64,000 bases of DNA from Archivesica marissinica (GCA_014843695.1 CM026390.1:19898466-19962465); one strand, 5' to 3'; positions 45,301-56,080 are shown, numbered from the stretch's first letter. Numbers and translations are program-made. Notes: generated by a model from the letters alone, not told the origin.

Positions 45301-48174
45301 ACACAGGGCTAGAGCTTCAAGACCAAGCTTACACATGCAACACACAGGGCTAGAGCTTCAAGACCAAGCTTACACATGCAGCACACAGGGCTAGAGCTTC
45401 AAGACCAAGCTTACACATTCAGCACACAGGACTAGAGCTTCAAGACCAAGCTTACACATGCAACACACCGGGCTAGAGCTCCAAGACCAAGCTTACACAT
45501 GCAGCGCACAGGGCTAGAGCTTCAAGACCAAGCTTACACATGCAGCACACAGGGCTAGAGCTCCAAGACCAAGCTTACACATGCAACGCACAGGGCTATT
45601 TGTTATGCCATTTGGTAACCTTGACCTTTCATATACCATGCACTCTGGTAACCTTGACCCTTCATATACCATGCACTCTGGTAACCTTGACCCTTCATAT
45701 ACCATGCACTCTGGTAACCTTGACCCTTCATATACCATGTACTCTGGTAACCTTGACCCTTCATATACCATGGTTGAAAGTCACTTTTTCAACGTCCTTA
45801 TTCCTTGATGGATTTCGTTCATGTTTGGAGGCATATTAACTAGCATTGGCTGCTTTATTTTGGCATAATCCTTCCTGACTCTCATTAATAAGCTAGCTGT
45901 TCCTTTTTTTTAGTTCAAACGTTATTTATTTTACAACGATTGCGAAGCAAGTTCTAACAACTTATATTAATCACTCTCGTTGGCGCGGATGAAAGCGTAT
46001 ATGTGGTCATTCGTGTGGGAGGAAACCAGAGGACCCGGAGAAAACCCACCTGTCCGATCTGGCGACCACCGTACCATCTCACATACTTACCGGTCTGAGG
46101 ATCGAACCCGTGTTGTATTTTTGTGGGTATGCATGGTTAAATATTTAGTTTCTATGTCAAGAGAGAGATCTATATTTCTGGCATTTGCTTGCATGGTAGG
46201 TGGTATGCACACAGGCATATCCAAAACGTGCAGAAAAAGGTGTCGCCGGAGGCTCTTTCTTGAAATTATGCGACCAGTTAATTATAATCCTTGATTTGTA
46301 ACTGATAACGGTATATGTTATACACACACAGCTGTTTGTTGCTGCCAGTCATATTTGCTTCACCATATGCAAATGCAAGTAGCTGCATAGCACAGATGGC
46401 TGCTTAATAGATGGCAAATGTATAATAAAACAACATATTGGGAATCTGGCTGCTTAATGCAGATTGGCTTCTTAATGGATGTGACCACTAATGCAGGTTT
46501 AACTGTAGTTTCAAATTTGTTGTTCAATTTTTGTTTCTTATTGCAGAAACTAAATGCATTACATGAGCTACATCTATTGGAGATGCTGTGTGCAACATTA
46601 CAAGATGCTCCGGAGCACGCCTGTTACGGTATCTTCTCTGCCATCTTCGGAGGTCATGTGGACGCAGTCAAGGTCACGCTGATGACAAAGTTGGTTTCCA
46701 TGTCAGTGTCAGTGAGTTGTGGCCCGGTCCTAGGGTGTGTAGCCTTGTGGATGCAGGTAATATGATTAGCTACATTCAAACTATGTGGAAGTCGTGATAG
46801 CGCAGTGGATGCGCATTTGCTTCAGGTGCAAATGGTCCGGAGTTAGAGCCCTGCTGGAGCTGTTACGATTGTGCCCTTAGGCAAGGCATTTAAATTCCAC
46901 GTTACCTCTTCTCTCTCCCTGGTGGCGATGGATTCCATCAGGAATGAGGTCTCGGGAGTGATTAATATAAGTTGAGAGAACTTGTTTCACAATCGAGCTA
47001 AAATAAATTTGTATAAATTAAAACTATGTGAACTTTTAATAAAAAACCTGGATTTTGCTTCTTTACATTTTGAGGTCCCACCATAGATTATAACTTAAAC
47101 CCTAACCAGTCAAATATATTGGAAAGAATGTGGAAACAACATAGATCCAGATCAGCCGCTGCATAATGCTGTGTCTGATCAGGATCTATTTTGTTTGCTA
47201 TTCAGACCAAATATTTTATCTCCATGCTGTTTGCAAAAGCAATTTTAGTTGTGATTGGCAAGTTAAGGGTTAAGATTGATTTGATTGGTGGTTACCACCA
47301 TGCCACTGTAATACACCAATCCCGTACATACATGTATTTATAAACTACTGCACAATCACTGTGACTGGCCAATTCTATGTCGTGTGAATCTGTTCCCTCA
47401 CATAGTACATGTATTTATAAACTACTGCACAATCACTGTGACTGGCCAATTCTATGTCGTGTGAATCTGTTCCCTCACATAGTACATGTATTTATAAACT
47501 ACTGCACAATCACTGTGACTGGCCAATTCTATGTCGTGTGAATCTGTACCCTCGCATAGTACATGTATTTATAAACTACTGCACAATCACTGTGACTGGC
47601 CAATTCTATGTCGTGTTAATCTGTACCCTCGCATAGTACATGTATTTATAAACTACTGCACAATCACTGTGACTGGCCAATTCTATGTCGTGTGAATCTG
47701 TACCCTCGCATAGTACATGTATTTATAAACTACTGCACAATCACTGTGACTGGCCAATTCTATGTCGTGTGAATCTGTTCCCTCACATAGTACATGTATT
47801 TATAAACTACTGCACAATCACTGTGACTGGCCAATTCTATGTCGTGTGAATCTGTACCCTCGCATAGTACATGTATTTATAAACTACTGCACAATCACTG
47901 TGACTGGCCAATTCTATGTCGTGTTAATCTGTACCCTTGCATAGTACATGTATTTATAAACTACTGCACAATCACTGTGACGGGCCAATTCTATGTCATG
48001 TTAATCTGTACCCTTGCATAGTACATGTATTTATAAACTACTGCACAATCACTGTGTGTATGTATCCTGGCATAGTATTAATCACCATATTCTCGTCAGA
48101 AACTATCGCACATGTTTGTATGTATGTATGTATGTATGTATGTATGTATGTATGTATGTATGTATGTATGTATG

Positions 48175-48205
<31 letters not shown>

Positions 48206-51200
48206 TGTAATGTAATGTAATGTAATGTAATGTAATGTAATGTAATGTAATGTAATGTAATGTAATGTAATGTAATGTAATGTAATGTAATGTAATGTAA
48301 TGTAATGTAATGTATGTTCCATTAATGTCAAACCCCTTGCGGGGACGTAGACAACAGGACCAGAGATGTATTACATTTGTATTACAGGACCAGGGAAGTC
48401 AGAGTCAGTCGGTGTGTGACCTTGCCCAGAAACTAGTCGACGACTACTGCTTGCTGTATCCAAATGTTAGCACAGCCTTTATGAAACTTCCTACAATATC
48501 ATCGCTGTTTACGTGCAACTTTATAACAGCACTGACAACCATATATCCTTACATAGGTATTTATTCTAAATCTATCATTCATAGGTTATAGTTCAGTTTA
48601 TCCAAATTTATTTTAGCTCGATTGTGAAACAAGTTCTTACAACTTATATTAATCACTCTCATTTCTGATGGAATCCATCGCCACGAGGGAGAGAGAAGAG
48701 GCAACATGGAATTTAAATGCCTTGCCTAACGGCACAATCGTAACAGCTCCAGTGGGGCTCGAACTCCGGACCTGAAGCGAACGCGCATCCACTGCGCTAC
48801 CACGACTAAGGGGACCAAGTATCAAGATATTTAAGATGCAGAACTTTACTTGCCGTAACAAAACAACAAATTTGAAAACAAATCTACATGTATTTATTTG
48901 ACTAATTAAGGATTTGCTAAATTGTCATACAATTTAGTTCACCTCACCAATCTGCTTAGCATTCTAGTGATCAGCTAACTTACTTAATTGATTCAGGCAA
49001 GCAACACACGACAGTTTTAGCTTTTTTTATATTTGTCTTACCATTGTTCATTGACCATTAAACCAGTTTACCATGCAGGCCGTAATTCCTACGCATCAGA
49101 ACGACAAACGGCAAGACAAATATTATTTCCATTCTAACATGACCCAATATAATGCTATAAATGTATGCAATATATTGTCTCCTTGTCAGTTATTTGGCTG
49201 ATGGCTTTACAAAATACCTCCTTGTCAAATACCTTCTGTATTCCAATGGCACTAACAATCATCCTCCAGCTATTAACACTATTTTTTCCTGTATGGCTTG
49301 TTATTAACACTACAAATTCTGCACAATTCGCTGTAATCAATTCTTCTTCTTGTCGTTCGTGATTTTTTTTCTCTTTTTCCTCCAGTAGCTAGGGATGGGT
49401 TCCTTCGAGGTATGGAACCCGGCACTGTACCTGCCTGGCGGGTCTTCACAGGTCCAGCACCATCTCGGTTTACTCTTTCTGTCATTGTGATTCATTTTGC
49501 GTTATGCATAGTACCGTGGTTTATTAGAATGCGCCGTGCGGCCCAGTACTTCCAGCTTCAGCATTCGAGGTTTCTGTTGGGGTTACCTCACCCTTAGGCT
49601 AGGACTTTTAAGGCGGCCCATACATTCGCCTGATGCACCCGTTGTAGGACACGTGGAGTATTTAATAGGAGTAGCTTTGCCATGTGCTATCCTGCCCCGT
49701 CCTGGTAGGTACACCACCATATGGTCCGGGACTGCTTATTTAATTCACAGCAAACCCCCATATCTGAGGGCCGTTCCCCTATCCGCCACCTGAGGACCCG
49801 CTGGGTAGGGGATGGTCGACCCACTACTGAATTGGGAGCAGCAATTCCAATGTAACATAAATAAGTTTTTTACAGGGGGAACAAAATTCAACAGCCATAG
49901 CTGTAGTTCAATAAAATCATGTTAGAATTGTATTTGCAGCTCTACTTACATATATTGCAGATGGCAGCAAGTCCCCACCTCATGTGTTACTTGAGTGTGT
50001 AGTAGACTGGATCTCAGCCGATTCTTGCTTGTGTTCAGACTCTGTCAGACTGGTTCGTATCCAGTCAACATTCACCTGTCCCATTGGTGGACTGGTGCGC
50101 TGGTGCATTCTGGGACCTCTTGTAACAGGAAGCACTCACACTGACAATAATACCTCAACCTCAGTTCAGCCACAAAAGGACATTTCTGGTGCTTTTAAGA
50201 ATCCGACAAAATTCTCGTCCGAAAAACTTGGAATATTGTTTTCAAGATTGCATCTAGCAGTGTTACAAAGTTTACAATCTTATAAAAGTATGGAGTTGCA
50301 GGAGCACCTGCTAACCTATACAGATATATTCATAGTGTCAAAGACACTAGCAACATTTTATAAAGACGGACACTGTTCAGAACAGGTGCTACACGCAGTG
50401 AACACTTCCACCGACAGACTGGCACAGATTATACAGGTTGCTTTAACAACTAACAGTCTTCCAGGTAGGTGGAATAGAGAACCAGCCATATGGTAGTCAC
50501 ATGGTCTACGAGCATGTCATTGTGTCATCGTTGCGTTAAAGCGACATTACATCGCAAATTTTTTTAATTTGTTCACGTATAAATGCATTGCTACTACCGT
50601 ACACATTCTTCCGAATACATTTGAACACTTAACATTGAATCTACAAACTTTCAAAAGTTATAGTAGGATTTCATATAACTGTCCTGAATTGACGTTTGTT
50701 TGTCATTGGAGTCATATCGCTTGATACTGTCATCTAGAGATAATTCAACTAAGATTAGTCTACAAATAAATATGCATAGACACACATGTCATATATATCG
50801 GTAAATCTGTACCATAAATCGAGTTATTCAAGATACACACGTTGTATTACGCATGGGTGTTGACACTATTTACATTATTTTGTTATGTCAACAAACCGCG
50901 TATATGACGGTTTTTTTATTAGTTGAAAGGCAAATATTTGGGGGGAAAATATACCTTTTAATAAGAAATTACATTCTGTAGAAATTTGCGTTTTCACTGA
51001 TGTAGTGTCGTTTTAAATGTTTGCAGACCTAAAACGATATATAAACAGTAAAGTTTCATTTTGTTCTTAGAAATGTCAGCAGAAGTTAATTTTTGGCATG
51101 CTAGCAGAGTGAAAATAACAGTCAAATATGTCATGGAATTTCACTAGAATGGTGTCGTAATGAAATTCCATGACATATTTCCAGATTGTTCAGTTACAAA

Positions 51201-54200
51201 TAAGTAAATCACATTAATTCCATGACATATTTCCAGACTGTTCAGTTACAAATAAGTAAATCACATTAATTCCATGACATATTTCCAGATTGTTCAGTTA
51301 CAAATAAGTAAATCACATTAATTCCATGACATATTTCCAGACTGTTCAGTTACAAATAAGTAAATCACATTAATTCCATGACATATTTCCAGGCTAAATC
51401 ACATTAATTCCATGACATATTTCCAGACTGTTCAGTTACAAATAAATAAATCACATTAATTCCATGACATATTTCCAGATTGTTCACTTACAAATAAGTA
51501 AATTACATTAATTCCATGACATATTTCCAGACTGTTCAGTTACAAATAAGTAAATCACATTAATTCCATGACATATTTCCAGGCTGTTCACTTACAAATA
51601 AGTAAATTACATTAATTCCATGACATATTTCCAGACTGTTCAGTTACAAATAAGTAAATCACATTAATTCCATGACATATTTCCAGGCTGTTCACTTACA
51701 AATAAGTAAATTACATTAATTCCATGACATATTTCCAGACTGTTCAGTTACAAATAAGTAAATCACATTAATTCCATGACATATTTCCAGGCTGTTCACT
51801 TACAAATAAGTAAATTACATTAATTCCATGACATATTTCCAGACTGTTCAGTTACAAATAAGTAAATCACATTAATGAATGATTGTAGTCAAGTCAAGAT
51901 GTATGAATTTCAAAATTGTGGGGAAATCAGAAATATGATATTTAAAAAAATCCACAAAAAGATCTATTATGAAAACTAGTGAAATGTTATTTGTAGTTTC
52001 TAGTAAGCTGTGTCACTAGTTCATACATAACGACGTAGTTACGACTCATTACGACGTAGTTATGACATAGTTACGACATAGTTACGTGTATATTTATATA
52101 TACTTCTTTAAATTTCAGAAAAATTTGATGTCCAACAAGTGTGTGATGGCCTCCCACATAACAGGTATACAGTCAAACCTGTGTTAGTGGTCACCTCCAT
52201 TATACAGTCAAACCTGTGTTAGTGGTCACCTCCATTATACAGTCAAACCTGTGTTAGTGGTCACCTCCATTATACAGTCAAACCTGTGTTAGTGGTCACC
52301 TCTAGTATACAGTCAAACCTGTGTTAGTGGTCACCTCCATTATACAGTCAAACCTGTGTTAGTGGTCACCTCTAGTATACAGTCAAACCTGTGTTAGTGG
52401 TCACCTCCATTATACAGTCAAACCTGTGTTAGTGGTCACCTCCATTATACAGTCAAACCTGTGTTAGTGGTCACCTCTAGTATACAGTCAAACCTGTGTT
52501 AATGGTCACCTCCATTATACAGTCAAACCTGTGTTAGTGGTCACCTCTAGTATACAGTCAAACCTGTGTTAGTGGTCACCTCTAGTATACAGTCAAACCT
52601 GTGTCAGTGGTCACCTCCATTATACAGTCAAACCTGTGTTAGTGGTCACCTCTAGTATACAGTCAAACCTGTGTTAGTGGTCACCTCCATTATACAGTCA
52701 AACCTGTGTTAGTGGTCACCTCCATTATACAGTCAAACCTGTGTTAGTGGTCACCTCCATTAAGCAGCCAACCTGTATTATATATACAGTCCAACCTGTG
52801 TTAGTGGTCACCTCTATTATACAGTCAAACCTGTGTTAGTGGTCACCTCCATTATACAGTCCAACCTGTGTTAGTGGTCACCTCCCGTATACAGTCAAAC
52901 CTGTGTTAGTGGTCACCTCCAGTATACAGTCAAACCTGTGTTAGTGGTCACCTCCAGTATACAGTCAAACCTGTGTTAGTGGTCACCTCCATTATACAGT
53001 CAAACCTGTGTTAGTGGTCACCTCTAGTATACAGTCAAACCTGTGTTAGTGGTCACCTCTATTATACAGTCAAACCTGTGTTAGTGGTCACCTCCATTAT
53101 ACAGTCAAACCTGTGTTAGTGGTCACCTCTAGTATACAGTCAAACCTGTGTTAGTGGTCACCTCCATTATACAGTCAAACCTGTGTTAGTGGTCACCTCT
53201 AGTATACAGTCAAACCTGTGTTAGTGGTCACCTCCATTAAACAGCCAACCTGTGTTAGTGATCACCTCTAGTATACAGTCAAACCTGTGTTAGTGGTCAC
53301 CTCTAGTTTACAGTCAAACCTGTGTTAGTGGTCACCTCCATTAAGCAGTCAGTTTCAAGATTCCCAATATGTTGTTTTATTATACAGTTGGTTGATTTAT
53401 TAAGCAGCCACTTTCTGTGATTCTCTTGACTGGCTGCTTAGCACAGATTTGACTGTACTCACAAAATGTAATATTACGGTACATTGTAGCTAATATGGCC
53501 CAAGAGATAGATTGGATCAAAGTCAACCCTGAAAGAAAACAAATTTCTGAATTGCACGAATTAAAATGAATGGGGCAAGGTGCTAATATACAGTCCAGTG
53601 GAACAAACCTACTTTTTGAGCAGATTCTGCTGTGTGGGAATAATAACAAAGTAGCATACAGTCCAACCTGTCTTAAGCAGCCAGTCAAGGGAGTCAGAGA
53701 AAGTGGCTGCTTAGCACAGGTGGCTGCTTAATACAGGTCAAATGTATAGTAAAACAACATATTTGGAATCTTGAAACTGGCTGCTTAATACAGGTTGGCT
53801 GCTTAATGGAGGTGACCACTAACACAGGTTTGACATAAAACGGGTCACCTCTGGGTATCTTCTACCAAAATATGTGAATATAATATAAAAGACATTTGCT
53901 TAGCTATTGACATGGGTTAATAGAGAACTTGTGGAAGTCGTGATAGCGCAGTGGATGCACATTCGCTTCAGGTGCGAAAGGTCTGGAGTTCGAGCCCCGC
54001 TGGAGCCATTACGATTGTGCCCTTAGGTAAAGCATTTAAACTCCATGTTGCCTCTCTCCCTCGTGGCGATGGATTCCATCAGGAATGAGGTCTCGAGAGT
54101 GATTAATATAAGTTGTAAGAACTGGTTTCGCAATCGAGCTAAAATAAATTTGTATAAACGATAAAACTTGTTGTCCAACCCATTTTGCTTTTTCTTTGTA

Positions 54201-55437
54201 AATATTTGTACCATATAATGCATAGAGCAAATAAAATATTATTAACCCATTTCATTCTGGATACATTTAAAGGCTTTTGCAAACAACATAGATCCAGATC
54301 AGCCGCAGCGTAACGCTGCATGCTGATCAGGATCTATGTTGTTTGCTACATAGCCAAGTGTCTTATCAAGATCATCTGAATAGCAAACAGCATAGAGTCT
54401 GATCAGACCTGCATAGCCAAGTGTCTTAGCAAGATCATCTGAATAGCAAACAGCATATATCCTGATCAGACGGCACGTTCCATGGCGGCTGATCTGGCTC
54501 TATGTTCTTTGCAAATACTGTTTGAACGGTATCCAGAATCAAATGGGTTAAACCAAGCTTCAAACATGAGGTTCCATGCGTTCGTATGACAGACTTTAGG
54601 GTGTCACTGGTAAAGAAACACTGGCATAAATCAACAACAAATGTAACGTTCCGTCCAGTCAGTTCTGATGGTATGATGCCGGGTTCATTTTCCACGTGTC
54701 ATTTCAATTGGATGGAATGTTTAAGGTATAAAGTGAGATGTGAGGTCCAATCGTCCATAACTACTGAACATAGGAATTTGCCAATATATATAAAGCTCAC
54801 AAACTATTCAGCTAATAAATCACAGACGGATGTGTAGTCCAGTGGTAACATGCTGGACTGGTAATCCAGGGATCGCAGGTTCGATCCCCCGTCTGACCCT
54901 AATAAAATTAACAGTCTTTCAGATGGGACATTAAACCGAGGTCTCTTGTTGGTGCTGTACACCGTGCACGTAAACGAACCAGAGGAGACTCTGGAATGGG
55001 TCTCCGTCTGTATCATTGCACTATCCTCCAAAAAATCTCAGTCTCCTCTGGGGGTTTTACGTGCATGGTGTACAGCACCAACACGAGACCTCGGTTTAAA
55101 GTCCCATCTGAAAGCATGTTAATTTTATTACGGTCAGACGGGGGATCGAACCTGTGATCCTTGGATTACCAGTCCAGCGTATTAACCACTGGACTACAGA
55201 TCCGTCTGTGAATTTGACGATTGTCATATGTGCGACAAATTATAAAAGTACTATACGATGTGCTTTTACTTGCACGGTGTAAAGCACCGACACAAGACCT
55301 CGGTTTAACGTCCCATCTGAACGACTGTTATCTATACAGGGATAAACATGACAAGTTTTATATTTGTGTATTTCAGAATGCTGCAGATGATCCTGTCAGT
55401 GAGATATGGGAAACAAGAGTCTATGGACTTGTCTTGA
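42185..55437 (+). CDS. INTS15: INTS15 (C7orf26 homologue), Integrator complex subunit; six coding exons
   Basis: Coding exons: 42185-42385, 46547-46756, 48388-48556, 49961-50464, 52119-52164, 55377-55437. They total 1191 bases (396 codons plus stop), and every junction has AG acceptor, GT donor and matching phase (0, 0, 1, 1, 2). The protein aligns by eye with human C7orf26/INTS15 along most of its length: KLNALHELHLLEMLC, TLMTKLVSMSVSV, LAQKLVDDYC, CNFITALTTIY, GGLVRWCILGPL, LHLAVLQSLQ and STDRLAQIIQVAL all have close human counterparts. INTS15 is a subunit of Integrator, the nuclear complex that cleaves snRNA 3' ends and terminates promoter-proximal transcription; human INTS15 associates with the INTS10/13/14 module. 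The product is shorter than the human one (about 450 residues) because the proline-rich C-terminal tail is absent. The upstream sequence at 42178 is a splice acceptor, so a non-coding 5' exon must exist outside the recognised part. Confidence 0.9.
42485..43410. repeat. 24-bp minisatellite in INTS15 intron 1
   Basis: Unit contains GTGGATGAAGTTTGATGAAA. Many 15- to 17-bp short units (GAAACATGAAGTTTGAT) are mixed in. The left part has GGAAC and the right part GAAAC variants. ORFs over 180 codons here are periodic artefacts. Confidence 0.93.
43580..45610. repeat. 41-bp minisatellite in INTS15 intron 1, two subfamilies
   Basis: About fifty units. The left subfamily contains CTAGACTTTCAATGCCAAAG and the right one CTAGAGCTTCAAGACCAAGC; the switch is near 44740. 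A 369-bp block (nine units) with a distinctive CCACATTTATAC unit occurs at 44702 and again at 45071. Confidence 0.95.
45615..45775. repeat. 33-bp minisatellite, five copies
   Basis: Unit contains GGTAACCTTGACCCTTCATA, ending in ACCATGCACTCT. It adjoins the 41-bp array. Confidence 0.93.
45915..46112 (-). mobile_element. SINE family B
   Basis: Minus-strand copy: tail (ACTTATATTAATCACTCTCG), body (GGTCATTCGTGTGGGAGGAA) and B-box region (GGATCGAACCC). The head beyond the B box is lost. Confidence 0.8.
46113..46381. other. intron 1 DNA without recognised features
   Basis: No repeat or exon seen. Confidence 0.4.
46382..46505 (-). mobile_element. palindromic MITE family 4 remnant
   Basis: GGCTGCTTAATAGATGGCAA, then GACCACTAATGCAGGTTTAACTGTA; same family as 53304-53457. 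It ends 41 bp before INTS15 exon 2. Confidence 0.7.
46547..46756 (+). CDS. INTS15: INTS15 coding exon 2
   Basis: Acceptor TTTCTTATTGCAG, donor CAG/GTAATA, phase 0 at both ends, 70 codons beginning KLNALHELHLLEML. It contains the best-conserved stretch, KLVSMSVSV. Confidence 0.9.
46788..47020 (+). mobile_element. SINE family A, complete, beside a 5' splice site
   Basis: Target duplication AAACTATGTG at 46778-46787 and 47021-47030. Full tRNA-like head (GTGATAGCGCAGTGGATGCG, then GGAGTTAGAGCC) and tail AGCTAAAATAAATTTGTATA. It starts 32 bp after the exon 2 donor. Confidence 0.92.
47092..47276. mobile_element. degraded TTAA MITE with hairpin core
   Basis: Ends resemble TTAAACCCTAACC and AGTTAAGGGTTAA. 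The core hairpin has arms AACATAGATCCAGATCAGCC / GTCTGATCAGGATCTAT, the same as in 54242-54551. Confidence 0.55.
47322..48060. repeat. 77-bp minisatellite in INTS15 intron 2
   Basis: Nearly ten copies with little divergence; unit contains ACATGTATTTATAAACTACT and TGACTGGCCAATTCTATGTC. Confidence 0.95.
48116..48203. repeat. (TGTA)n microsatellite
   Basis: About 22 perfect tetranucleotide copies, passing directly into a pentanucleotide array. Confidence 0.97.
48204..48350 (-). repeat. (TGTAA)n microsatellite joined to a LINE 3' tail
   Basis: About 22 copies of TGTAA end at 48314 and are followed by TTCCATTAATGTCAAACCCC and TTGCGGGGACGTAGAC, the 3' end of the LINE seen at 40250, in minus orientation. 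The microsatellite stands where that LINE's simple-repeat tail should be. Confidence 0.85.
48388..48556 (+). CDS. INTS15: INTS15 coding exon 3
   Basis: Acceptor TTTGTATTACAG, starts in phase 0, ends with one base of a split codon before GTATTT at 48557. Carries LAQKLVDDYC and CNFITALTTIY. Confidence 0.88.
48602..48808 (-). mobile_element. SINE family A
   Basis: Minus copy, tail AATTTATTTTAGCTCGATTG to head GCATCCACTGCGCTACCACG; an internal deletion removes GAGACC near the tail. Confidence 0.85.
49018..49960. other. INTS15 intron 3: small inverted-repeat element and a GC-richer unassigned stretch
   Basis: About 49018-49135 has ends ATATTTGTCTTACCATTG and CGGCAAGACAAATAT; a half copy is at about 42455. 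From 49385 to 49850 the DNA is clearly GC-richer than its surroundings and looks like an unclassified repeat, but no protein or RNA signature is visible. Confidence 0.4.
49961..50464 (+). CDS. INTS15: INTS15 coding exon 4
   Basis: Acceptor ACATATATTGCAG, two bases complete the split codon, then GSKSPPHVLLECVVDWIS; ends in CCA G before GTAGGT at 50465. The largest exon, with GGLVRWCILGPL and STDRLAQIIQVAL. Confidence 0.9.
50536..51016 (+). mobile_element. TTAA MITE, family 3
   Basis: TTAA at both ends; inverted ends AGCGACATTACATCGC and GATGTAGTGTCGTT. A second copy is at 61579-62107, about 85% alike by eye. Confidence 0.8.
51124..51180. repeat. perfect 20-bp inverted repeat at the head of an array
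   Basis: AAATATGTCATGGAATTTCA at 51124-51143 is exactly complemented at 51161-51180, with a 17-bp loop. The right arm is part of the first 52-bp unit of the following array. Confidence 0.92.
51161..51885. repeat. 52-bp minisatellite in INTS15 intron 4
   Basis: About 14 units containing ATTCCATGACATATTTCCAG. Units alternate GACTGTTCAG and GGCTGTTCAC forms in a 104-bp rhythm from about 51500 onwards. Confidence 0.94.
52119..52164 (+). CDS. INTS15: INTS15 coding exon 5 (46 bp)
   Basis: Acceptor TTTAAATTTCAG; two bases finish the split codon, then KFDVQQVCDGLPHN, with LPHN matching the human protein; donor CAG/GTATAC at 52165. Too short for most ORF searches but supported by phase on both sides. 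Confidence 0.85.
52165..53303. repeat. 35-bp minisatellite beginning at the exon 5 splice donor
   Basis: About 32 copies of a unit containing CAGTCAAACCTGTGTTAGTG. Variants end in CTCCATTA or CTCTAGTA. The first unit supplies the GTATAC donor itself. Confidence 0.95.
53304..53457 (+). mobile_element. palindromic MITE family 4
   Basis: Ends TACAGTCAAACCTGTGTTAG and complement (AGATTTGACTGTA); inside, AAGCAGCCA/TGGCTGCTTA inverted pieces. Its left end is the unit of the preceding 35-bp array. Confidence 0.75.
53652..53838 (-). mobile_element. palindromic MITE family 4, second copy
   Basis: TACAGTCCAACCTGTCTTAA at the left and CACTAACACAGGTTTGAC at the right, with four GGCTGCTTA motifs between. 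Confidence 0.75.
53933..54164 (+). mobile_element. SINE family A, complete
   Basis: Target duplication AACTTGT at 53926-53932 and 54165-54171. A box TAGCGCAGTGG and B box GTTCGAGCC are intact; good reference copy. Confidence 0.9.
54242..54551. mobile_element. piggyBac-type MITE, family 2
   Basis: TTAA at both ends and 19-bp inverted ends (CCCATTTCATTCTGGATAC and complement, one mismatch). The inside holds the hairpin AACATAGATCCAGATCAGCC / GCTGATCAGGATCTATGTTG and an inner duplication of about 60 bp (CATAGCCAAGTGTCTTA twice). Confidence 0.82.
54826..55207. mobile_element. SINE family C, head-to-head inverted pair
   Basis: The left copy starts GACGGATGTGTAGTCCAGTG and has a tRNA-like fold: anticodon stem CTGGA/TCCAG with GGT (Thr-like), B box GGTTCGATCCC. 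The right copy, in reverse, ends CCACTGGACTACAGATCC. The body (CAGATGGGACATTAAACC, GTGCTGTACACCGTGCACG) is present in both, about 165 bp per arm. Confidence 0.85.
55255..55331 (-). mobile_element. SINE family C fragment
   Basis: TTGCACGGTGTAAAGCACCG and ACCTCGGTTTAACGTCCCAT match the body of family C; no head. Confidence 0.75.
55377..55437 (+). CDS. INTS15: INTS15 terminal coding exon
   Basis: Acceptor TGTGTATTTCAG; one base completes Arg, then MLQMILSVRYGKQESMDLS and TGA at 55435. Matches the human region following LPHN, then ends where the human protein continues into a proline-rich tail. The other open frame (to 55457) does not fit the exon 5 phase. Confidence 0.82.
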
Positions 55438-55469
55438 AATGCCAGAGATCATATTAAACCTGCAACAGT

Positions 55470-56080
55470 GATGCAAACTCATAGTGCCTGAGATTTGATA
55501 AAACATGCTGCAAGCTCATTGTAAAATACCTGAGATTTGATAAAACATGCTGCAAACTCATTGTAAAATGCCTGAGATTTTATAACACATGCTGCAGACT
55601 CATTGTAAAATACCTGAGATTTTATAAAACATGCTGCAAGCACATTGTAAAATGCATGAGATTTGATAAAACATGCTGCAAGCACATTGTAAAATGCATG
55701 AGATTTGATAAAACATGCTGCAAACTCATTGTAAAATGCCTGAGATTTTATAAAACATGCTGCAAGCACATTGTAAAATGCATGAGATTTGATAAAACAT
55801 GCTGCAAACTCATTGTAAAATGCCTGAGATTTTATAACACATGCTGCAGACTCATTGTAAAATACCTGAGATTTTATAAAACATGCTGCAAACTCATTGT
55901 AAAATACCTGAGATTTTATAAAACATGCTGCAAGCTCATTGTAAAATACCTGAGATTTTATAAAACATGCAACATTGGTGCAATCTCATTATAGAATTCC
56001 TGAGATTTTATAAAACAGGCAACATTGGTGCAATCTCATTATAAAATTCCTGAGATTTTATAAAACATGCAACATTGTAA
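55470..56080. repeat. 42-bp minisatellite in the INTS15 3' UTR
   Basis: About 14 units containing CCTGAGATTTTATAAAACAT and CTGCAAACTCATTGTAAAAT, between the stop codon and the poly(A) signal. The last units are divergent. Confidence 0.92.

Noticed and set aside
49412..49793. Short ORFs in the GC-richer stretch of INTS15 intron 3
   Set aside because: They change frame without pattern and lack motifs; treated as an unclassified repeat.
54835..54895. tRNA-Thr gene
   Set aside because: The fold is good, but it is the head of a SINE with body and inverted partner, so not counted as a functional tRNA gene.
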